The notes under the pieces: generated by a model | What the model was told of the DNA's origin: nothing | The model's database searches: none | Seen by the model: only the letters and a program-made list of their open reading frames with translations | Assembly (NCBI GenBank): GCA_026706075.1 | Contig: JAPOZM010000087.1 | Coordinates: forward strand, 1-64,000 | Origin: Gemmatimonadaceae bacterium | Lineage (GTDB): Bacteria; Latescibacterota; UBA2968; UBA8231 | Length of the DNA stretch: 64,000 nucleotides | Direction of reading: 5' to 3' | Shown: positions 51,760 to 60,687 of the stretch, one piece after another | Position numbering within the stretch: position 1 is the stretch's first letter | How the letters are laid out: each line of letters starts with the position of its first letter | Made by a program: the position numbers and the translations under genes

Positions 51760-52909
51760 GGCATGTCTCTGGGCCTGGATCCTCCTCGCCGCCCCGGCGC
51801 CGGGGCGGGCGGAGTGCGTCGAGACCTGGGACCCGGAGGCGGACTACTTCCCCCACAAGGCGAACCTGCTCCACGCCGAGAGCTTCTCCATCGAGTACTT
51901 CGGCCACTACAAGCTGGTCACCGTGCACTCCCCCTGGCCCGGCGCCGACGAGCCCGTGCGCTACCTGCTGGTGCAGTGCGGCACTCCCGACCCCGGGGGG
52001 CATGAGGGCGCCCGGAGGATCGCCATACCCGTCCGGCGGTTCGCGGCCCTCTCCACGACGCAGCTGCCCCACCTCGAGCTGCTGGACCTCCTGGAGAGCC
52101 TGGTGGCCGTCAGCGACATCGAGATGGTGCACTCGCCCGGCGTCCGCGAACGCTTCGAGGCCGGCCGGGTCTCCGAGATCGGCCACGGCGCCGGGGTGAA
52201 TCTCGAGGTGGTGCTGGAGTTGGAGACCGACCTGGTCATGACCGCGGCCTCGGCCCGGTCCCCGTACAACGCCCACCCGGTGCTGGAGCAGGCCGGTGTG
52301 GCCGTGGCGATCAACGCCGAATACACCGAGCCCTCCCTTCTGGGCCGCAGCGAGTGGCTGAAGTTCACCGCCGCCTTCTTCAACGCCGAGGCTCTGGCCG
52401 AGGAGCGCTTCGCCGAGATCGAGACCCGGTACGGGGGCTACGCTGAACTGGTGCGGGACGTACCCGCCGACGAGCGCCCCTCCGTCTTCGGCGGCTCCCT
52501 CTGGCGCGACACCTGGCACGTGGCCGGCGGCCGCAGCTACCCGGCGCAGCTCATCGCCGACGCCGGGGGCCGCTACCTGTGGGCCGGGAACGACTCCCGG
52601 GAGAGCCTGCCCCTCGACTTCGAGGCGGTCTACGAGAAGGCCCACGCCGCCGACTTCTGGCTGACCATGCGCAACGAGTGGCTCTCCCTGGCCGACGTTC
52701 GCGCGGCCGACGAGCGCTACGCCGCCTTCGCCGCCTTCGACAGGGGCGGGGTCTACAACGCCAACGCCCGGCTCAACGAGCACGGCGGCAACGACTTCTG
52801 GGAGAGGGGCATCTCCGAGCCCGACCTGGTCCTGGCCGACTTCATCCGCATCCTGCACCCCGACCTCCTGCCCGACCACGGCCTGCACTTCTACCGGAGG
52901 CTGGAGTGA
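51752..52909 (+). CDS. btuF: periplasmic corrinoid-binding protein of an ABC importer (BtuF-like)
   Basis: 385 residues. Signal peptide 'MRRACLWAWILLAAPAPGRA', then a type III periplasmic-binding fold. 'VRRFAALSTTQLPHLELLDLL', 'VLELETDLVMTAASAR', 'GVAVAINAEYTEPSLLGRSEWLKFTAAFF' (in part), 'GGSLWRDTWHVAGGRSYPAQLIADAGGRYLW' (in part) are typical of FecB/BtuF-type proteins. It delivers corrinoid (or siderophore) to the BtuCD permease encoded past the Fic gene. The riboswitch operon context favours corrinoid. Its ATG 51752 overlaps pduO. Confidence 0.85.
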   Translation: MRRACLWAWILLAAPAPGRAECVETWDPEADYFPHKANLLHAESFSIEYFGHYKLVTVHSPWPGADEPVRYLLVQCGTPDPGGHEGARRIAIPVRRFAALSTTQLPHLELLDLLESLVAVSDIEMVHSPGVRERFEAGRVSEIGHGAGVNLEVVLELETDLVMTAASARSPYNAHPVLEQAGVAVAINAEYTEPSLLGRSEWLKFTAAFFNAEALAEERFAEIETRYGGYAELVRDVPADERPSVFGGSLWRDTWHVAGGRSYPAQLIADAGGRYLWAGNDSRESLPLDFEAVYEKAHAADFWLTMRNEWLSLADVRAADERYAAFAAFDRGGVYNANARLNEHGGNDFWERGISEPDLVLADFIRILHPDLLPDHGLHFYRRLE

Positions 52910-52965
52910 GACCCGGGCCCGCCCCGTCCGTTGCCGCGGCCGACGCTCCCCATGGCCCCTCAGCG

Positions 52966-54471
52966 TCAGGTCCCGTCTTCCGCCGCGTCCCGGACCGCCG
53001 CTTCCATGGCGGCAATCTCCGCGTCGTCCAGCTCGGGGAACCGCTTCCGTTTCGCCGCAGAAAGCCGGCCGCTCTGCATGCAGAGGCGCACGAACAGGGA
53101 AGCCCGGCGATCCGGCATGTCGACGATCTCGCGCACGGCTTCGAAGGCGCGGTCGAAGACGGTGACGAATTCGAGTTCCTCCTTGAGATCGCGCCGGACC
53201 GTGTCGGCCACGCGGTCGTACAGGTACTCCGCGAAGGCGGTGGCGTCGAAATAGCGGTAGAGATCTGCCGTCTCGTTGCCGACGGCGATTTCCCGCCCTG
53301 CCGTCCAGTCCCACTGGATGAATTCGAGAATCGGCCGCGAGAAGGTGTCGAGCACCTCTTCGTAGCTGCGCTGATCGCGGAGAATGGCCGCGGAGACGGG
53401 AAAGACGACCCCGGGCGGACTGTACCCCCGCCTGGCGAGAACGTGATGTACCAGGAAACGGTGGATTCGGCCGTTCCCGTCCTCGAAGGGGTGGATGAAG
53501 ACGAAGGCGAAGGCGCAGACCGCGGCCGCCGCCACGGGCTCGACCCCGCCCTCGACAACGCGCCGGGTCAGTCTCGTCCAGGCCTGCATGAGGTCGGCCA
53601 GGTCTTCGGGGCGCGGGCAGATGAAGTGCACCTCCTCGCGGTACTCCCCCGCGGTCGAGCCGACAAAGTTCTGGAGGCCGCGCCAGCCGCTGGCCGCGTA
53701 CCGGGGGTCGACGATCGCCCCCTGCAGGCGAACCAGGGCGTCCACGTCGGCCGGATCGAAGTCCGCCGCCCCCTTGAGCGCGGCGACGAAGCGCTCGGTG
53801 CGCCCGGCGCCCGGGGTCTCTCCTTCGATGGCGAAGGAGGAGCGCGTCTCCTTGGTGTAGAGGTAGTTGACGGCCCGGGCGAGGATGACCGGGTCGCAGC
53901 TTTCGACGAGCGCGCGCCCCTCCCCGCCCACCTGCATGCCGATCTGCTCCGTCAGCCTCGGCGTGCGGCGGACCGTGGGGCAGAGACCGGGACCTCCGAG
54001 AAGGTTGTCGGCCACGCGGTGGCGCGGGGAATTGCGGCGTTCGGAGACGATGTGCCTGGCGGGATCGAGGGCCATGACGTAGTTGCCGGCGCGGACGTCC
54101 TCCAGGTCCAGGGTCCGGCCGGTGAAGGTCTCGTAGAAGAACCAGGCGCGCCGGCTGAAGGCGCCCGTGGGTTCCCTCCTTGCCCAGGCCTCCAGCTCGG
54201 CCGGCTCGACAGCCTGGAGGGCGGCGACCAGCACCCCGAGATCGACGGGCTCATGGCGCAGGGCGAAACGGAGATGGGCCGCGATGGAGCCGTCCGTGGC
54301 GTACTGTCGCGGATACCGCTCCACGATTCGCAAGCCTCGCACCTCGGTCCGCCGCGCTCCTGCTCCGACGTAGCTCTCTACCGCCGGCTCGGGGACTGGC
54401 AGGTTCAGCTCACTCCTCAGCCATGCCTGGCCGATCGGGTTCCATTTTTCCTTACCCACGAGAATCTCCAT
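52966..54471 (-). CDS. fic: Fic domain protein (AMPylase family)
   Basis: 501 residues. The active-site loop H327-P-F-E-D-G-N-G-R-I-H-R338 matches HxFx(D/E)GNGRxxR, so it should be active. An inhibitory-helix motif S212-F-A-I-E216-G217 precedes the core, as in class II Fic proteins. The N-terminal 110 residues resemble the Fic N-terminal domain found in stand-alone proteins; a C-terminal winged-helix part may follow ('RRASLFVRLCMQSGRLSAAKRKRF'). It transfers AMP or another NMP to a target protein. It lies on the opposite strand between the two halves of the B12 locus. Confidence 0.92.
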   Translation of the reverse strand: MEILVGKEKWNPIGQAWLRSELNLPVPEPAVESYVGAGARRTEVRGLRIVERYPRQYATDGSIAAHLRFALRHEPVDLGVLVAALQAVEPAELEAWARREPTGAFSRRAWFFYETFTGRTLDLEDVRAGNYVMALDPARHIVSERRNSPRHRVADNLLGGPGLCPTVRRTPRLTEQIGMQVGGEGRALVESCDPVILARAVNYLYTKETRSSFAIEGETPGAGRTERFVAALKGAADFDPADVDALVRLQGAIVDPRYAASGWRGLQNFVGSTAGEYREEVHFICPRPEDLADLMQAWTRLTRRVVEGGVEPVAAAAVCAFAFVFIHPFEDGNGRIHRFLVHHVLARRGYSPPGVVFPVSAAILRDQRSYEEVLDTFSRPILEFIQWDWTAGREIAVGNETADLYRYFDATAFAEYLYDRVADTVRRDLKEELEFVTVFDRAFEAVREIVDMPDRRASLFVRLCMQSGRLSAAKRKRFPELDDAEIAAMEAAVRDAAEDGT

Positions 54472-54503
54472 CCGAAAACGCTTATGTCCGTGGAAACGGG
54501 ATT

Positions 54504-54532
54504 AGAGTAAGCCTTGGACATTCCATTATCAA
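54504..54532 (-). promoter_or_regulatory. possible sigma-70-type promoter for the fic gene
   Basis: On the minus strand, TTGATA (54532-54527), 17-base spacer, TACTCT (54509-54504), about 32 bases before the fic ATG. The surrounding 54480-54600 is AT-rich for this genome and must also hold the promoter for btuC. Confidence 0.3.
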
Positions 54533-54657
54533 TAATTTCGTAGTCGCGGGGTTTCGCCACCCAAAACCGTTATCGTCGTGCACAAAGGGTTACAATAGGA
54601 CGTGAGTGTTCAATTTCCACTAGAAGTCCGGCCGTCGGCACGGCTCTGAACCGACCC

Positions 54658-55746
54658 GTGCCCGCCTCTTCCGACGCCGCGGCCGACAGCCCTCCCTGGC
54701 CCCGCCTGGGCGCCCGCCGGGGGCTCTTCCCGGCCCTGGCGGCGGCCCTTCTCGGCCTGCTGGCCCTCAGCCTCGGCTTCGGGTCGGTCTCCATCCCCCT
54801 CGACGCGGTGATCGCCATCCTCTGGGACGGGAGCGGCCAGAAGGAGAGCTGGACCCACATCGTCCACGCCATCCGCCTGCCCCGGGCCCTCACGGCGGTC
54901 CTGGCCGGAGCCGCCCTGAGCGCCGGCGGCCTGCAGATGCAGACCCTCTTCCGCAACCCCCTGGCCGACCCCTTCATCCTCGGCATCAGCGCCGGCGCCA
55001 GCCTCGGGGTGGCCCTGGTCGTCCTGGGCACGGGCGTCACCGGATCCGGGCTGCTGGCCGGCCTCGGGTACCTGGGCCAGGCCGGGGTAGTGGCCGCCGC
55101 CGTGGCCGGGGCGGCCCTGGTCCTCGGCCTGGTGATGCTGGTGGGGCGGCGCGTGGAGCACGCCATGACCCTGCTCATCCTCGGCCTCATGTTCGGCTAC
55201 CTCACCGCCGCCCTGGTGAGCGTCCTCCTCTACTTCAGCATCCCCGAGCAGGTGCAGACCTACGTGCTGTGGACCTTCGGCAGCTTCGGCGCCGTCACCT
55301 GGGGCCAGCTCGCCGTGCTGGCGCCGGTGGTGCTCGCCGGGCTGGCGATCGCCGGCCTGCTGGTGAAGCCCCTCAACGCCCTCCTCCTCGGCGAGACCTA
55401 TGCCCGCAGCATGGGCCTGGACGCGCGCCGGGCGCGGCTGTGGATCATCGCCAGCGCCGCCCTGCTGGCCGGGGCGGTCACCGCCTACTGCGGCCCCATC
55501 GGCTTCCTGGGGGTGGCGGTGCCCCACCTGTGCCGCGCCCTCTTCAACACCTCCGACCACCGGGTGCTGCTGCCGGCCGCGCTGCTGCTGGGCGGGATGC
55601 TGGCCCTCGGCGCCGACCTGGTGGCCCGCCTTCCCGGCAGCGAGGCCACCCTGCCCCTCAACGCGGTGACCGCCCTCATCGGCGCCCCGGTGGTCACCTG
55701 GATCATCCTGCGCCGCCGCACCCTGCGGCAGGCCTTCGCCGCCTGA
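54658..55746 (+). CDS. btuC: ABC importer permease, FecCD/BtuC family
   Basis: 362 residues with about ten membrane spans. Marks are 'RLPRALTAVLAGAALSAGGLQMQTLFRNPLADPFILGISAGASLG' (read in parts), 'WTFGSFGAVTWGQLAVLAP' and 'GPIGFLGVAVPHLCRALF', the coupling helix of BtuC/FecD. It forms the corrinoid channel with BtuD and BtuF. The only usable start is GTG 54658, with a weak ribosome site. No riboswitch precedes it, so expression must come from a promoter between it and fic or from read-through. Confidence 0.93.
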   Translation: MPASSDAAADSPPWPRLGARRGLFPALAAALLGLLALSLGFGSVSIPLDAVIAILWDGSGQKESWTHIVHAIRLPRALTAVLAGAALSAGGLQMQTLFRNPLADPFILGISAGASLGVALVVLGTGVTGSGLLAGLGYLGQAGVVAAAVAGAALVLGLVMLVGRRVEHAMTLLILGLMFGYLTAALVSVLLYFSIPEQVQTYVLWTFGSFGAVTWGQLAVLAPVVLAGLAIAGLLVKPLNALLLGETYARSMGLDARRARLWIIASAALLAGAVTAYCGPIGFLGVAVPHLCRALFNTSDHRVLLPAALLLGGMLALGADLVARLPGSEATLPLNAVTALIGAPVVTWIILRRRTLRQAFAA

Positions 55747-55751
55747 ACGCC

Positions 55752-56768
55752 GTGGCCGCCCCCATCCTGCAGGCCCGCGGTCTGGGCATCGGCTACGCGC
55801 CCCGGCGGCGGCCCCGGGTCGAGGTGGCCGCCGACCTCGGGGTGGAGCTGCACGCCGGGGAACTGGTCTGCCTGCTGGGGCCCAACGGCGCCGGCAAGTC
55901 CACCCTCGTGCGCACCCTGGCGGGCCTGCAGAGGCCGCTGGCGGGGCAGGTGCTGCTCCAGGGGCAAGACCTGCACGCCCTGGCCGAGGGCGAACGGGCG
56001 CGCCACCTGGGCCTGGTCCTCACCGAGCGGGTGGACACGGGCAACCTGTCGGCCTACGCCCTGGCGGCCCTCGGGCGCCATCCCTACACCCGCTGGGACG
56101 GCCGCCTGTCGCCGCACGACGAGGAGGTGGTGCGCTGGGCCATGGAGGCGGTGGGCGCCCGGGAGCTGGCGGCGCGCAGCGCCGGGGAGCTGAGCGACGG
56201 CGAGCGTCAGAAGGTGACCATCGCCCGGGCCCTGGCCCAGGAGCCGGCGGTGCTCCTCCTCGACGAGCCCACGGCCTTCCTCGACCTGCCGAGGCGGGTC
56301 GAGATCGTGCAGCTCCTGCGGCGCCTGGCCGGCGAGGAGGACCGCGCCGTGCTGCTCTCCACCCACGACCTGGAGCTGGCCCTGCGCAGCGCCGACCGCC
56401 TGTGGCTGCTGCCCCCGGGCGGACCCCTGCACACCGGGGCGCCGGAGGACCTGGTGCTGAACGGGGCCTTCCAGCGCACCTTCGGGGACTTCGACCCCGG
56501 CAGCGGCTCCTTCCGGATGTCCCGGGAGCCGGGTGAGGAGGTGGGCCTCGCCGGAGACGGGCTCCGGGCCCTGTGGACGGCCCGGGCCCTGGAGCGGGCC
56601 GGCTTCCGCGTCGACGCCGGGCGGCAGACGCCTCCTCGGGTGGAGATCGTCCGCGGCGAAGACGGCCCCGCCTGGCACCTCCACACCGCGGCGGGACAGC
56701 GTCTCTGCGGCAGCCTCTACGAGCTGGTGGGCCTCCTGCGGGACCCCCCGGCGGAACCGGCCCCCTGA
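55752..56768 (+). CDS. btuD: ABC importer ATP-binding protein (BtuD/FecE-like)
   Basis: 338 residues from GTG 55752, five bases after btuC. Walker A 'LLGPNGAGKSTLVRTLAG', 'LVLTERVDTGNLSAYALAALGRHPY', signature 'LSDGERQKVTIARALAQEP', Walker B 'VLLLDEPTAFLDLP', H-loop 'LLSTHDLELALRSADRLW'. About 80 extra C-terminal residues ('LRALWTARALERAGFRVD', 'LYELVGLLRDPP') extend beyond the usual 250 and are not recognised. It powers corrinoid uptake with BtuC. Confidence 0.92.
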   Translation: MAAPILQARGLGIGYAPRRRPRVEVAADLGVELHAGELVCLLGPNGAGKSTLVRTLAGLQRPLAGQVLLQGQDLHALAEGERARHLGLVLTERVDTGNLSAYALAALGRHPYTRWDGRLSPHDEEVVRWAMEAVGARELAARSAGELSDGERQKVTIARALAQEPAVLLLDEPTAFLDLPRRVEIVQLLRRLAGEEDRAVLLSTHDLELALRSADRLWLLPPGGPLHTGAPEDLVLNGAFQRTFGDFDPGSGSFRMSREPGEEVGLAGDGLRALWTARALERAGFRVDAGRQTPPRVEIVRGEDGPAWHLHTAAGQRLCGSLYELVGLLRDPPAEPAP

Positions 56769-56779
56769 CGGAGTCCGGC

Positions 56780-57703
56780 ATGCGCGTCGTCTCCCTCCTG
56801 CCGAGCAGCACCGAGATCGTCTGCGCCCTCGGCTGCCGCGACCTGCTCGTGGGCCGCTCCCACGAGTGCGACCATCCTCCAGGCGTCGAGGAGCTGCCCG
56901 CCTGCACGGCCCCCAAGTTCGACCCGGACGGCACCTCGTACCAGGTCGACCAGCGGGTCAAGGCGATCCTGCAGGAGGCCGCCTCGGTCTACCGGGTGGA
57001 CGCGGACCTCCTCGACGAGTTGGCCCCGGACTGGCTGGTGACCCAGTCCCAGTGCGAGGTCTGCGCCGTCAGCCTGAAGGAGGTGGAGGAGGCGGCCTGC
57101 CGGCTGGTGCGCTCGCGGCCGTCGATCCTGTCGCTGGAGCCCAACCGCCTGGAGGATCTCTGGGCCGACATCGGGCGGGTCGCCGCGGCCCTGGAGGTGG
57201 AGGATCGGGGCCGCGCCCTGGTGGCCGGGCTGCGCGAGCGGCGTGACCGCCTCGCCGCCCGCACCGCGTCGATCCCCGGGCGCCCGAGCGTCGCCTGCAT
57301 CGAGTGGTTCGAGCCGCTCATGGCCGCCGGCAACTGGATCCCCGAGCTGGTGGAAGCCGCCGGCGGCCGCTGCCTCTTCGGCGAGGCGGGGGCCCACTCC
57401 CCGTGGCTGTCCTGGGAGGCCCTGGAGGAGGCGCAGCCCGACGTCGTCCTGCTCATGCCCTGCGGCTTCGACATCCCCCGCTCGCGGCGGGAGCTGCCGG
57501 CCCTCACCCGGCAGCCGGCGTGGCCCCGGCTGCGGGCCGTGCGCGAGGGCCGGGTCTTCCTCACCGACGGCAACCAGTTCTTCAACCGCCCCGGGCCCCG
57601 CCTGGTGGAGTCGGCGGAGATCGTCGCCGAGATCCTCCATCCCGGCGAGTTCGAGGGCGCCCGCGAGCACCGGGGATGGGAGCGCCTGGAGGCCGGTTCA
57701 TGA
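56780..57703 (+). CDS. second cobalamin-binding protein, BtuF-like without signal peptide
   Basis: 307 residues, 11 bases after btuD. It begins directly with the binding fold ('MRVVSLLPSSTEIVCALGC', 'LVGRSHECDHPPGVEELPACT', 'DWLVTQSQCEVCAVSLKEVEEA', 'SILSLEPNRLEDLWADI'). It ends 'VRAVREGRVFLTDGNQFFNRPGPRLVESAEI' (in part). This subgroup is common beside cobalamin genes. Lacking an export signal, it may work in the cytoplasm as a corrinoid carrier or be exported in another way. It overlaps cbiZ by four bases (ATGA). Confidence 0.85.
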   Translation: MRVVSLLPSSTEIVCALGCRDLLVGRSHECDHPPGVEELPACTAPKFDPDGTSYQVDQRVKAILQEAASVYRVDADLLDELAPDWLVTQSQCEVCAVSLKEVEEAACRLVRSRPSILSLEPNRLEDLWADIGRVAAALEVEDRGRALVAGLRERRDRLAARTASIPGRPSVACIEWFEPLMAAGNWIPELVEAAGGRCLFGEAGAHSPWLSWEALEEAQPDVVLLMPCGFDIPRSRRELPALTRQPAWPRLRAVREGRVFLTDGNQFFNRPGPRLVESAEIVAEILHPGEFEGAREHRGWERLEAGS

Positions 57704-58827
57704 GCGCGGACGAGACCCTGGCCGCGGAAGAGGGGTATGCCGTCCGCCGGCGGGGCCGCTTCCTGATCGTCGAGCTGCTGCAACCGCACCGGGTCCTGTG
57801 CACCTCCGCCGCCGGCGGCGGCCAGCGCGAGGACCTGCGCTACCTGGTCAACCACCAGAGCTGCGAAGGCCGGGGCCACCAGGCCCGCTTCCTGCAGTTG
57901 AGGCAACTCGGCGAAGACGGGTACCACCGCGCCGTCTGCGACGAGCTCGGCCTCGACCCCGATGTTGTGGGGCTCATGGGGACCGCCGCCAACATGAACT
58001 GCGCCGCCGAGGCCAGCGAGGAGTTCGCCGGCGTCAAGGTGAGAGCCGTGGTCACCGCGGGCGTGGAAGGGAACGCCGGGCGCGCCGGCGACCCCGCCCG
58101 CTGGCACGAAGGCGAGGACGGCTGGCGCGAGGTCGATCCCCAGGCCGGCACGATCAACGTGCTGCTGCTGGTCGGCTGGCCCCTGACCCCGGCGGCCCTG
58201 GCCCGGGCCGCCATCACCCTCACCGAGGCCAAGTCCGCGGCCCTGCAGGAGCTGGCCGTCTCCAGCCGCTCCTCGGACGGCTTGGCCACCGGCACGGGCA
58301 CCGACCAGTACGCCGTCGCCGCACCCCTCGACGACCGCAGACCCAAGGCCAACACCGGCCACCACGCCCGGCTCGGCGAGCTGATCGGCCGCGCCGTGCT
58401 GCGGGCGACCCGGGAGTCCCTGCGCTGGCAGAACGGCCTCGAGCCTTCCTTCACCCGCAGCATCCCCTACGCCCTGCGGCGCTTCGGCCTCGACGAGACC
58501 CGCCTCATGGAGGCGCTGCGGGAGCGGCTCGACGAGGAGGCCTTCCTCCTGCTGGATCAGAACCGGGAGGCGGTCCTGCGCGAGCCCGGGGCCGTGGCCG
58601 CGGCCTACGCCTTCGCCGCCGTCCGGGACCGGGTGCGATACGGCGGGCTGCCCCCGGACCAGGCGGCCCCGGCCCTGCGCCAGCAGGCGGCGGTCCTGGC
58701 CTCCTGCCTGGCGGCCCGTCCGGATTCCTGGCAGGACTGCTGGCGGCAGCTCGACGCCGACACGGACGAGCCCATGGGGGCGGTGGCCGACGCCGTGGCC
58801 CTGGGCTGGCGGCTCAAGTGGGAATAG
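57700..58827 (+). CDS. cbiZ: adenosylcobinamide amidohydrolase (CbiZ-like)
   Basis: 375 residues. The N-terminal 230 residues have the CbiZ pattern: 'RVLCTSAAGGGQREDLRYLVNHQSC', 'GLMGTAANMNCAAEASEEFAGVKVRAVVTAGVEGNAGRAGDP' (read in parts), 'TINVLLLVGWPLTPAALARAAITLTEAKSAALQEL' and 'GLATGTGTDQYAVAA'. CbiZ cuts the aminopropanol arm of adenosylcobinamide to give adenosylcobyric acid, allowing remodelling. The C-terminal 140 helical residues are not recognised and may be a second domain. It overlaps cbiB by ten bases. Confidence 0.9.
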   Translation: MSADETLAAEEGYAVRRRGRFLIVELLQPHRVLCTSAAGGGQREDLRYLVNHQSCEGRGHQARFLQLRQLGEDGYHRAVCDELGLDPDVVGLMGTAANMNCAAEASEEFAGVKVRAVVTAGVEGNAGRAGDPARWHEGEDGWREVDPQAGTINVLLLVGWPLTPAALARAAITLTEAKSAALQELAVSSRSSDGLATGTGTDQYAVAAPLDDRRPKANTGHHARLGELIGRAVLRATRESLRWQNGLEPSFTRSIPYALRRFGLDETRLMEALRERLDEEAFLLLDQNREAVLREPGAVAAAYAFAAVRDRVRYGGLPPDQAAPALRQQAAVLASCLAARPDSWQDCWRQLDADTDEPMGAVADAVALGWRLKWE

Positions 58828-59780
58828 AGGGCCTGGCGCCGGATCCCCTGCTGCTGCTGGCCGCCGTCGCCCTGGACGGGCTGATCGGCGACCCCGTCTA
58901 CCGCCTCCACCCCGTGCGGCTGGCCGGCGGCGCCCTGTCGGGGATCGAGGCGGCCCTGCGCCGCCTGGGGCTCGACGGCCACGGCGGCGGCTGTCTGCTC
59001 TTCGCCGTCCTGGGCGCCCTGTGCGTCGGGCTGGTGGCCGGCACGGCCTGGGGCCTGGGACGCCTATCCCCTGCTCTCGCCCAGCTCCTTCACCTCTTCC
59101 TGCTCTACAGCCTGCTCGCCCTGCGCGATCTCCTGAAGCACGGTATGGCCATCGACCGGGCCGCGACCGGCGGGGACCTCGCCGGGGCCCGGCAGGCGGC
59201 CGCCCGGCTGGTGGCCCGCGACACGGCGCCCATGGACGCCGCCGGCTGCCGCCGGGCGGGCATGGAGAGCCTCGCCGAGAACGCGGTGGACGGCTTCGTC
59301 TCCCCCATCTTCTGGTACGCCCTGCTGGGCCTGCCGGGGGTGGTCCTGTTCAAGGTGGTCAGCACCATGGACTCGATGGTCGGCAACCGGAGCCCCCGCT
59401 ACCTCCGCTTCGGCTGGTGCGGCGCCCGCCTGGACGACCTCCTCAACTACCTCCCGGCCCGGCTCACCTGGGGGCTGATGGCCCTGGTCGCCCTGGTGCT
59501 GCCCGGGTGCTCGGCCCGCAAGGCCCTCTCCGTCGGCTGGCGCCAGCACGGGCTCGTGCCCGGCCCCAACGCCGGCTGGAGCGAGGCCGCCGCGGCGGGG
59601 GCCCTGCAGTGCCGTCTGGCCGGACCGATCTGGCAGGGGGGCGAACGGATCACCGACCTCTGGCTGGGGCTGCCCGGGGACCCGGAGGGCGGGCGCCCCG
59701 GCGACCTGCCCCGGGCCTGCGTCTTCGTCGCGGCGACCTGCCTGGGCTTTGCCGGCGCGGCGGCGGCGGTTCTGTGGTGA
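58818..59780 (+). CDS. cbiB: adenosylcobinamide-phosphate synthase (CbiB/CobD)
   Basis: 320 residues from GTG 58818. Membrane protein with 'LDGLIGDPVYRLHPVRLAGG', 'LARQAAARLVARDT'-type and 'RRAGMESLAENAVDGFVSPIFWYALLGLPG' (in part), 'KVVSTMDSMVGNRSPRYLRFGW' and 'GPNAGWSEAAAAGALQCRLAGP'. It joins cobyric acid to aminopropanol (or its phosphate), the step after CbiZ in salvage. It is the last gene of the B12 locus; CobU, CobS and CobT homologues are not in the window. Confidence 0.94.
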   Translation: MGIEGLAPDPLLLLAAVALDGLIGDPVYRLHPVRLAGGALSGIEAALRRLGLDGHGGGCLLFAVLGALCVGLVAGTAWGLGRLSPALAQLLHLFLLYSLLALRDLLKHGMAIDRAATGGDLAGARQAAARLVARDTAPMDAAGCRRAGMESLAENAVDGFVSPIFWYALLGLPGVVLFKVVSTMDSMVGNRSPRYLRFGWCGARLDDLLNYLPARLTWGLMALVALVLPGCSARKALSVGWRQHGLVPGPNAGWSEAAAAGALQCRLAGPIWQGGERITDLWLGLPGDPEGGRPGDLPRACVFVAATCLGFAGAAAAVLW

Positions 59781-59829
59781 GAGGTGGCAGGCTCAGCGGA
59801 TCATGCAGCGCCGCGGAGACTCCCTCGCT

Positions 59830-60251
59830 TCATGCCTCGGCCCAGGGGTCGATCACCTCGATCCCCGTCCCCGAGAAGTCCCGAACATTCCGTGTCGCCA
59901 CCGTCATGGCTCGGGACCGGGCGATGGCGGCGATCTGGCCATCGGTCTGTGAGAGCGGGCGCCCGCTGGCGCGCCGGGCCGCTGCGATATCCGCGTAGGC
60001 GAGGGCCGCGGCACGATCGAAGGGCAGGACGCGTCCGGCGAACAGACCGCCGAAGGCGCGCTCCGCAGCCTCAGCGAGCCCCCGGCGACGGGCACCCTCG
60101 GGCAGAAACGCGATGCCCGTGCGGACTTCCGCTTCGGTCACCGCCGTCACGAAGAGCTCCCGCGTCGGCCGGTTGTCAATCCAGGCCAGGACCTGCGAGC
60201 TCGGTTCGCCCTGCATCAACTCGGAGACGACATGGTATCAAGCACGACCAT
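59830..60251 (-). pseudogene. fitB: FitB/VapC-type PIN toxin, frameshifted near its start
   Basis: ATG 60251 gives M-V-V-L-D-T and then runs to a stop. One base is missing after ACC: adding an A restores N-V-V-S-E-L-M-Q in frame with the rest ('GEPSSQVLAWIDNRPTRELF', 'TAVTEAEVRTGIAFLPEG', 'LSQTDGQIAAIARSRAM', 'TRNVRDFSGTGIEVIDPW'). All four acidic PIN positions are recognisable, but the first (LDTN) is cut from the others. A product from the internal TTG 60219 would lack it and should be inactive. It overlaps the antitoxin gene by 14 bases, as in intact FitAB pairs. Confidence 0.8.
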
Positions 60252-60507
60252 CGCCGTCACCCGGGTTGAAGCGCGGTGGTTCCCGCATCGGTTCGCGCGG
60301 CGGCAGTTCCAGTTCCTCTCCCCCGAAGGGCTTGAACAGTTCGTGGAGCGCTGTTCCCAGGCCCCTCGCGGGCGCGGCCTCGCGGGCGACCGCCTCGGCC
60401 AGGATCAGCCGCGCTTCCTCCTCCATCGACCGACCGCGCTCTGCCGCCCGCTTGCGGAGCCGGGTCTTTGTGTCGTCCTCGAGATTGCGGATCGTGATGC
60501 TCGCCAT
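60238..60507 (-). CDS. fitA: FitA/VapB-type antitoxin
   Basis: 89 residues from ATG 60507 (GGAG seven bases upstream). The N-terminal ribbon-helix-helix 'MASITIRNLEDDTKTRLRKR' with 'GRSMEEEARLILAEAV' is the FitA pattern, binding its own operator. The C-terminal 'LGTALHELFKPFGGEELELP' is the toxin-blocking tail. It appears intact, while the partner toxin is frameshifted. Confidence 0.9.
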   Translation of the reverse strand: MASITIRNLEDDTKTRLRKRAAERGRSMEEEARLILAEAVAREAAPARGLGTALHELFKPFGGEELELPPREPMREPPRFNPGDGDGRA

Positions 60508-60687
60508 GCTCATGCTCCGGGTGTCCTGTTCGGCCCAAGTCACGCTGTGATTGCGATGCAATCAACCGGGTCGGTCCGGCCACCCCCGCCGCCCGCCTGA
60601 CATGCGGACAGAGTTCTCTCGCATGCCAGGGGATACGCCATAGTGTCCTGCCGGACGGGGTGGGTCGCGTCAGCCGCCTCCCCGGCA

